Shown here piece after piece: positions 58,405 through 64,000 of a stretch of 64,000 nt of DNA; position 1 is the first letter of the stretch; every line of letters begins with the position of its first letter. The stretch lies in assembly GCA_003402315.1 (NCBI GenBank), contig QFXI01000022.1, positions 52,410 to 116,409 on the forward strand, read 5' to 3'. The notes below the pieces were generated by a model, which was not told where the DNA came from, made no database searches, and saw only the letters and a list, made by a program, of their open reading frames with translations. The DNA comes from Candidatus Nitrotoga sp. LAW (GTDB lineage: Bacteria > Pseudomonadota > Gammaproteobacteria > Burkholderiales > Gallionellaceae). The position numbers were made by a program, and so were the translations under genes.

Positions 58405-59133
58405 TTAGTCAACAATTCTATTCAGGTAATTGGGATCGAACTTATCGGCAGTGGCGCGTTCTTCGTCGATGTTTACGCCCATTTTTTCTAATTGTTCCAG
58501 AATAAGATCGATGCGTTTGTCCACCACCATACCATGCCCTAACAAGCCGTGGATAGCTTGGGCCAGCGGATCATTTTGGTCATTACTGATGCCATAAGCA
58601 TTAAAACCTGGCCTTTTTGAAGCCTCATCAAGGATGCGCGCCGGTATTCCGGCAGCCGTTGCTCCCGCCGGTACATTCTTCACCACCACGGCATTAGAGC
58701 CTATCTTGGCGCTATCGCCAATGGTAATAGGGCCCAAGATTTTAGCGCCGGCCCCAACCACGACACCATTACCTAACGTAGGGTGACGTTTGCCTTCTTT
58801 CCACGAAGTCCCGCCCAGCGTTACGCCGTGATACAAAGTACAATCATCACCGATCTCGGCGGTCTCACCGATCACCACACCCATGCCGTGATCAATGAAA
58901 AACCGTCGCCCGATGGTTGCCCCCGGATGAATTTCAATGCCAGTTAAAAAACGGCCCAAGTGCGACAAAAAGCGCGCCAGCCATTTCAGCTTTGCATACC
59001 AGAGCCAATGCGCCATGCGATGTACCAAGCGCGCATGAAATCCCGGATAGCAAGTTATTACCTCAAATACACTGCGCGCTGCTGGATCGCGCGCAAATAC
59101 GCTGTCTATATCTTCTTTAACAGATTGGAACAT
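58405..59133 (-). CDS. cysE: Serine O-acetyltransferase
   Basis: A 242-residue hexapeptide-repeat enzyme: activates serine to O-acetylserine for cysteine synthesis, the sulfur source of the neighbouring desulfurases. Segments: [83 protein letters not shown]. Left-handed beta-helix repeats follow. It ends 6 bases before the IscR site, and its proximity suggests a cysteine supply to the suf operon. Confidence 0.95.
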   Translation of the reverse strand: MFQSVKEDIDSVFARDPAARSVFEVITCYPGFHARLVHRMAHWLWYAKLKWLARFLSHLGRFLTGIEIHPGATIGRRFFIDHGMGVVIGETAEIGDDCTLYHGVTLGGTSWKEGKRHPTLGNGVVVGAGAKILGPITIGDSAKIGSNAVVVKNVPAGATAAGIPARILDEASKRPGFNAYGISNDQNDPLAQAIHGLLGHGMVVDKRIDLILEQLEKMGVNIDEERATADKFDPNYLNRIVD

Positions 59134-59147
59134 CAGGGCACCTAAAT

Positions 59148-59963
59148 TTACTCATTCAATTTCTTTTTGTTTTGATCGTCGAATTTTTGCTGCGTATTGT
59201 ACTCAGCCGTGACTGTCAAAATACCCCGCAAAATATTCACTTCCTCAGGCTCCAGCCGTGCACGTGCATATAAGCGGCGCAACTTTTGCATCAGCTTGGT
59301 CGATTGCTTATCCCGTAAAAAACCAATTTCGGTCAGCGTGTCTTCCAAGTGCCGAAAAAATCTTTCCACCTGCTCCGCCGATGCCGGATTCAGTTCGGGC
59401 GGGGCATATTCTCCCTGCCCTGCGGCCAGGCGCAACTCATAGCATATCAATTGCACCGCAGCCGCCAAATTAAGCGACGTGTACGACGGATTGGCAGGAA
59501 TGCGTACCATACAATGACAGCGTGCCAACTCATCATTGGTCAAACCGGACATTTCGGTACCAAACAGAAGCGCCACAGGTTGCTGCATTGCCTGCTGCGC
59601 CATGAGCGGCATCGCCGCGCGCGGAGTGAGCACCTCTTGCGAAATATAACGTGCACGTGCCGACATTCCCGCCACCAAAACCACGCCTTGCAACGCCTCG
59701 TCCAACGAGCCACACACAACTGCGTTTTGCAGCACATCTGCCGCGCTGGCGGCCATCGCATCCGCTTGTCGGTCAGGAAAATGCTGCGGATTAATCAAAT
59801 ACAGACTCTGCAACCCCATGGTTTTCATCGCGCGCGCAGCCGCGCCAATATTGCCTGGATGAGTGGTATGGCTCAGTACCACACGTACATTATTTAAAAT
59901 CTCTGGTTTATCCAAAGTGCAATTCACACTAAAATACGCCACCGGAACAATCCGACTGCTCAT
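59148..59963 (-). CDS. trmJ: tRNA (Cm32/Um32) methyltransferase TrmJ
   Basis: A 271-residue SPOUT methyltransferase for ribose-32 in t[85 protein letters not shown] (trefoil-knot motif). The ATG at 59963 precedes the conserved start by about 22 residues, so a later start is possible. Divergent from suhB, with about 14 bases between starts; promoters must overlap the genes. Confidence 0.93.
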   Translation of the reverse strand: MSSRIVPVAYFSVNCTLDKPEILNNVRVVLSHTTHPGNIGAAARAMKTMGLQSLYLINPQHFPDRQADAMAASAADVLQNAVVCGSLDEALQGVVLVAGMSARARYISQEVLTPRAAMPLMAQQAMQQPVALLFGTEMSGLTNDELARCHCMVRIPANPSYTSLNLAAAVQLICYELRLAAGQGEYAPPELNPASAEQVERFFRHLEDTLTEIGFLRDKQSTKLMQKLRRLYARARLEPEEVNILRGILTVTAEYNTQQKFDDQNKKKLNE

Positions 59964-59977
59964 TAAAAAGGTTCGTT

Positions 59978-60784
59978 ATGCATCCCATGCTCACCATCGC
60001 GGTGAAAGCCGCGCGTCGCGCCGGCAACTTGATCCACCGTGCCGCCGATAATCTTGACCATCTCACCGTCACCAAAAAATCCCACTCCGATTATGTCAGT
60101 GAAGTGGATCGCGCAGCCGAGCAAGCCATCATCAACACCTTGCTGGACGCCTATCCAAAACACGCAATTCTAGCAGAAGAGAGTGGCGCCCAAGGTGACT
60201 CGGAATATCTCTGGATCATCGATCCGCTTGATGGCACCACAAACTTCTTGCACGGTTTTCAGCAATACGCCGTGTCTATTGCATTGCAGCACAATGGCGT
60301 TTTGACCCAGGCAGTAATATATGACCCCACCAAGAACGATCTATTCACCGCCACGCGCGGCAGCGGCGCTTATATCAATGACCGTCGTCTGCGTGTAAGC
60401 AAACGCACCGAACTGGCCGATTGCCTGATCGGCACCGGATTTCCTTACACCAAATTTGAGCACTTGGATCCCTACATGAACATCTTGCGCGACATGATGC
60501 AAAAGACCGCCGGCCTGCGCCGACCCGGCTCTGCCGCACTTGATCTCGCCTATACTGCAGCGGGGCGCTATGATGGTTTTTTTGAAATTGGACTTAAACC
60601 TTGGGACATCGCCGCAGGATGCTTGCTTATTACAGAAGCGGGCGGCTTGGTGGGTGATATGCAAGGCAATGACACCTACCTCAAAAGCGGCAACCTTTGT
60701 GCAGGCAACACCAAGGTATTCGCGCAAATGCTGCAAGTCATCGCTCCGCATCTGACAGAGGGACTGAAATCAGATAAATCATAA
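59978..60784 (+). CDS. suhB: Inositol monophosphatase family protein SuhB
   Basis: A 268-residue Mg-dependent phosphatase that in E. coli also acts in rRNA transcription antitermination. Motifs: [12 protein letters not shown] (metal Glu), [69 protein letters not shown]. All catalytic acids are present. Followed by a hairpin at 60827-60858. Confidence 0.95.
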   Translation: MHPMLTIAVKAARRAGNLIHRAADNLDHLTVTKKSHSDYVSEVDRAAEQAIINTLLDAYPKHAILAEESGAQGDSEYLWIIDPLDGTTNFLHGFQQYAVSIALQHNGVLTQAVIYDPTKNDLFTATRGSGAYINDRRLRVSKRTELADCLIGTGFPYTKFEHLDPYMNILRDMMQKTAGLRRPGSAALDLAYTAAGRYDGFFEIGLKPWDIAAGCLLITEAGGLVGDMQGNDTYLKSGNLCAGNTKVFAQMLQVIAPHLTEGLKSDKS

Positions 60785-60826
60785 ATAATTCTGGTACAAA
60801 CGACAGAATCCGACCACAATAATTTA

Positions 60827-60858
60827 ATTGAGGTTGGATTCAAAAAACCAACCTCAAT
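60827..60858. terminator. Hairpin after suhB
   Basis: Perfect 11-bp stem ATTGAGGTTGG / CCAACCTCAAT with a 10-base A-rich loop, about 43 bases after the suhB stop. A T-run is missing, so termination is likely only in part. It sits between convergent genes. Confidence 0.45.
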
Positions 60859-60977
60859 AAGTTGCTATCGATATAGCAACAGCCGTCGATTTAGCTTACT
60901 TCCACGTGGCATGTAAAATTTAAGCGCTTACTCTTTGTAAAGCCCGCCGAATTTGGATGCATTGCGGTAAAAACCAG

Positions 60978-62621
60978 TTAGCCATCCATCTCCCAATCCG
61001 CATTCCACGCCGAAATCACAAAACGCAAATTTCCCTTGATGCCAGGGAATGCTGGCTTGCGTGTACCATTCGCATCAATCGTGTGGCTATCAAACGGCAC
61101 CGCCACCTCCACCCGCTCTTTGTCTAGCGGTTTTACGTCAAGCACGGTTTCCGCCGCCAACATCCCCGAGCCTTGCCATGAGTACTTCACCTTCCACGTC
61201 TCATTCTCATTGCGCGGAGGCACCATTTCGAGAATGAGCGCATCGCGGAACAGATAGCCGCCTTCGTAATGCTCGTTAACCCATATACGCCGCTCAATCT
61301 CATAATCAGGGGCACGAATGCCAAGTGTCAGGCTGTAAGCTAACGAGCGGCGTTTCGGATTCACTTTGGCACGGTTTGCCAGAAATACACTGGAAAGATA
61401 TTGTGCCTTTTCCTCCTTCCAACTGGCATGCGGCACGCAGGCTACCGAGTCTTCCTCGGCGATACGCCGCGATAGATACCATAACTTGCCTCGGGGCGAG
61501 GCTAACACCTCAATTTGATACAGGGCATTGACACTGCGCCCGGCGTCAGCCTCCACCTGAACTGCTGTCGGCAAGCGAATATCCTCTATGTCTAGCCACA
61601 AGTCGACACGCACGTCTCCGAACAAAAAGCGCGTCAGATTCTGGAACGCCTCTTCGCTATTAACAATGCCAAAATAGCCGGAATGGGAGCGGAAGGTGAA
61701 GGCTTTTGCACATGGCTCGCCAATCGAGCCATTGGCATTAAGGCCTATTAAAGTGGCGTTGGCAATACGCACTAAGCCGTCACTGCCATTGCCTACAAAG
61801 GTGCGTGACAATCCTGCCGCCGTGTCGTAATCCAGGCGATTTGTACCGACCATGCAAAATACCTTGCGCGATGAAAAGCTCTCCTCCGGTATCAAATCGA
61901 CCCGTGAATGTTTAGCGTAGGCTTTCTTCAAATTTAGATACTCAGGCATACGCTCTTGGCGGTTGAAATTGTCGATGTCAAAAGCAGTCAACCACGATGG
62001 CGTGTTGATTCCCAGCAAATCGATACCATTATGCGGCGTAGCGTAGGTAAAAAATTTATCGATATGGGCGCGCATGTTTCCGGGATCAAGGGCAGGGTTT
62101 TGCAAGAAAGCCCGGCACACCAAGCCACCCATCGAATGGGCTACCAAGTAACAACGAAAATCCTTCGGCGCCATACCATTGGCGGGGTTTTTACACACTA
62201 ATTCGCGCACCCGGGCCACGAGAGTACCCAGGCCTTTGGCGAAACCTTCAATGCTGGGTGTATGGCCGTCCCCCAACAAGGTCGAAGCCGGATCGTAATA
62301 GCGATAGATCACGATCGAGCGGCCTGTGAGCGAATTGTCGGTCGGCTTACCATCAGCGGCTACCTCCCATTCTGGATCCACGATGTCATAACCATCCTCA
62401 TACACGTCGCTATAACCAAACTCGGAACCAAGACGTACTACCGGCGATTCGAAAACATACTTTCGGGGCTGCTGATGTTTATCTGGCACTGCCCGATAAA
62501 CAGTGGAGCCAAGGTTGAAGCCGCAAAATGGGTCGGCCGTGGTCTGGTTAATCTCGTCGCGCGTCATGGCATAGCCACGCACGTAGATAATCGGGAAGTA
62601 GGGTGCTTTGATTGCGGCCAT
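60978..62621 (-). CDS. Esterase/lipase-like alpha/beta hydrolase
   Basis: A 547-residue protein. The N-terminal half is an alpha/beta hydrolase (YFPIIYVRGYAMT oxyanion start, CYLVAHSMGGLVCRAFL with Ser163, FFTYATPHNGIDLLG), resembling the PGAP1/LCAT-like esterases. The C-terminal half (about 345-547) shows beta-rich sequence of unknown family. No signal peptide or membrane segment. Substrate unknown. It is alone between suhB and a peroxidase gene. Its general architecture (hydrolase plus novel C-domain) recalls the hydrolase part of the protein at 39232. Confidence 0.75.
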   Translation of the reverse strand: MAAIKAPYFPIIYVRGYAMTRDEINQTTADPFCGFNLGSTVYRAVPDKHQQPRKYVFESPVVRLGSEFGYSDVYEDGYDIVDPEWEVAADGKPTDNSLTGRSIVIYRYYDPASTLLGDGHTPSIEGFAKGLGTLVARVRELVCKNPANGMAPKDFRCYLVAHSMGGLVCRAFLQNPALDPGNMRAHIDKFFTYATPHNGIDLLGINTPSWLTAFDIDNFNRQERMPEYLNLKKAYAKHSRVDLIPEESFSSRKVFCMVGTNRLDYDTAAGLSRTFVGNGSDGLVRIANATLIGLNANGSIGEPCAKAFTFRSHSGYFGIVNSEEAFQNLTRFLFGDVRVDLWLDIEDIRLPTAVQVEADAGRSVNALYQIEVLASPRGKLWYLSRRIAEEDSVACVPHASWKEEKAQYLSSVFLANRAKVNPKRRSLAYSLTLGIRAPDYEIERRIWVNEHYEGGYLFRDALILEMVPPRNENETWKVKYSWQGSGMLAAETVLDVKPLDKERVEVAVPFDSHTIDANGTRKPAFPGIKGNLRFVISAWNADWEMDG

Positions 62622-62838
62622 GATAAACCTCCAAATAATAAATGCTCGGCTGTTAGCTGTGCCAAGTATATATCATCAAACTTAGCCTAAATACCGACAT
62701 GTGTTATGACCATACAAAGCCGTTTCTTGAGAGCTCGTCGAAATACTGCCTATACAAACCGGCATGTTGGCAAAGGCTTCGACAAACTCCGTCCGAATGG
62801 ACTGCATCAATCAACATTTCCCCAGGAATAAAGCATGG

Positions 62839-63870
62839 TTATCTTGCGGTCAACAAACCATTAGGTGAGTTCGGCAAATACGGTAATGTTTGCTTTGGAA
62901 GCTCACCGGTCAGGCTATTCAAAAATGCCACAATTTCTTTCACTTCTTTACCCGTCAGCGTCTTGTTAAGCTGAGTTTTAGCCATCACCCTAACTGCTTC
63001 ATCCAAAGTTTTAACTGAACCGTTGTGAAAATAAGGTGCTGTAAGTGCGACGTTACGCCAAGTCGGCACGCGCCACATATGTTTGTCCGCCTCAATCTTC
63101 GTCGCTTCATATCGCCCACTGTCAGCCATAAGATTGTATTTTTTTACATATTCGGTATTTTCAAAAGTAGGAAATTTCTGGTAAAAACCTGTGCCCACCG
63201 ATATGTCCGGGCCGGCAAAATTGGGGCCATTATGGCAGGCGCTACAACCAACCTGCTCAACCAGCTTCATGCCACGTTTCGCCTGATTCGACAACGCTTT
63301 TTTATTTCCTTTCAGATAGCGGTCAAACGGACTGTTGGGTGTAAGCAAGGTACGCTCATAAGCGGCAATAGCTTTAGCAATGTTATCGTAGCTAAGCGAA
63401 TCCTTGTCACCGAATACGGTTTTGAATTGCTCGACATAACCCTTAATAGAACCGATACGCTTTACTGTTTCATCGGCAGACGGCATACCCATTTCGACGG
63501 AGTTCAAAATCGGCCCCTTGGCTTGATCCTCAAGCGAAACGGCACGGCCATCCCAAAACTGCATACTCATGAATGCCGCATTCCAAACGGTCGGCGCATT
63601 GCGCCCACCTTTCTGCCCCGCAATGCCGACGGAAACAGGTCGATTATCCGTACCGCTCGTCATCACGTTATGGCACGAATTGCACGAAACCGTCCCGTCC
63701 GCCGAAAGACGTGGATCAAAATATAACTGTTTGCCCAATTCTATTTTAGCGGCGCTCATCGGATTATCGGCAGGAACACTTGGACTGGCGGGTAACACCT
63801 CAAAACACATTGCCGTTTGACTGGCAATCAAGAACATCGCAGTGACAATTTTTGTTTTGTAATTCAACAT
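62839..63870 (-). CDS. ccpA: Di-haem cytochrome c peroxidase
   Basis: A 343-residue periplasmic di-haem enzyme of the CcpA/MauG family that reduces hydrogen peroxide with electrons from cytochromes. The ATG at 63870 gives a clean signal peptide (IVTAMFLIASQTAMCF). Two CxxCH haem sites are visible, CNSCH and CSACH, and the family segments FDPRLSADGTVSCNSCHN, RNAPTVWNAAFMSMQFWDGR, WRVPTWRNVALTAPYFHNGSVKTLDEAV. The upstream region is an IS30 remnant, so its native promoter may have been displaced. Confidence 0.94.
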   Translation of the reverse strand: MLNYKTKIVTAMFLIASQTAMCFEVLPASPSVPADNPMSAAKIELGKQLYFDPRLSADGTVSCNSCHNVMTSGTDNRPVSVGIAGQKGGRNAPTVWNAAFMSMQFWDGRAVSLEDQAKGPILNSVEMGMPSADETVKRIGSIKGYVEQFKTVFGDKDSLSYDNIAKAIAAYERTLLTPNSPFDRYLKGNKKALSNQAKRGMKLVEQVGCSACHNGPNFAGPDISVGTGFYQKFPTFENTEYVKKYNLMADSGRYEATKIEADKHMWRVPTWRNVALTAPYFHNGSVKTLDEAVRVMAKTQLNKTLTGKEVKEIVAFLNSLTGELPKQTLPYLPNSPNGLLTAR

Positions 63871-63886
63871 GATTATTCCCGCGAGT

Positions 63887-64000
63887 TCAAGTTTGAAGTG
63901 CAACGCCTGACTTGAAGAATATCTGACTGGGTGTTTTGTATTCAAGCCTTTTTCTGGGTCGGTTGTTCAATCTGAACATTGTCATATCAATCTCCTGCTG
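63887..64000 (-). mobile_element. IS30-family transposase, C-terminal end
   Basis: A frame open into the right window edge that ends MTMFRLNNRPRKRLEYKTP and then SQIFFKSGVALQT before TGA at 63887-63889. LNNRPRK...YKTP is the C-terminal signature of IS30-family transposases. The stop lies only 16 bases before the ccpA start, closer than a full IS30 terminal repeat would fit. Either the repeat overlaps the ccpA leader or the element is damaged. The rest of the element lies outside the window. Confidence 0.8.

Noticed and set aside
63025..63726. Long plus-strand frame of 233 codons opposite ccpA
   Set aside because: It is the mirror image of the well-supported peroxidase gene, with no motif of its own.

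Overview
The window reads as chromosome of a moderate-GC betaproteobacterium. The argH / two-component / ppc / hemCDXY neighbourhood, the lptM-lysA pair, and the mltA, apaG, rlmM and trmJ proteins are all of betaproteobacterial type. A member of the Gallionellaceae/Nitrosomonadales is the most likely source, but the sequence alone does not fix the genus. I saw no rRNA gene, tRNA gene, CRISPR array or prophage.

Layout. 1-12.7 kb holds housekeeping genes (pyrD 3' end, PBP1A, mltA, nnrS, photolyase, rlmM, a DUF465 protein, monothiol glutaredoxin). It also holds two tandem tiny secreted two-cysteine proteins behind a Fur-box-like site. 12.7-25.2 kb is a metabolic block: argH, a LytS/LytR-type two-component pair, ppc, hemC-hemD-hemX-hemY, thiD-thiE and a rubredoxin. 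25.4-30.3 kb is a striking tandem array of four FGE/SUMF1-fold proteins on the minus strand. Their C-terminal tails vary in the way seen in diversity-generating-retroelement targets, although no reverse transcriptase or template repeat is visible. 30.9-37.4 kb carries an rlmL-type methyltransferase, hemJ, a small hydrolase, a thioredoxin-like ferredoxin, a VanZ protein, a methyltransferase, apaG and a DUF4157/OmpA-like protein. 37.5-42.9 kb carries an antiporter-like protein, a papain-like peptidase fused to an alpha/beta hydrolase, and lptM-lysA.

43-47.1 kb is an accessory patch: a REP-associated transposase with its hairpin, a DUF3800 protein, a YefM/YoeB-type toxin-antitoxin pair with a perfect operator palindrome, a DUF3592 protein, and an IS110-family element. 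The IS110 transposase is frameshifted and is preceded by a structured non-coding left end, a candidate bridge RNA.

47.2-59.1 kb is an iron-sulfur supercluster on the minus strand. Its order of transcription is cysE, iscR, a sufA/iscA-type carrier, sufB, sufC, sufD, sufS, sufU, an nfu gene, a rhodanese, a Rieske ferredoxin, folE, an iscS-like desulfurase, dsbB and ppiB. A minus-strand promoter upstream of iscR (TTGACT, 17 bp, TATTAT) is overlapped by a 22/25 match to the type 1 IscR site, so IscR autoregulation of a SUF operon is the natural reading. The window ends with divergent trmJ/suhB, an esterase-like protein, a di-haem cytochrome c peroxidase, and the 3' tail of an IS30-family transposase directly upstream of that peroxidase.
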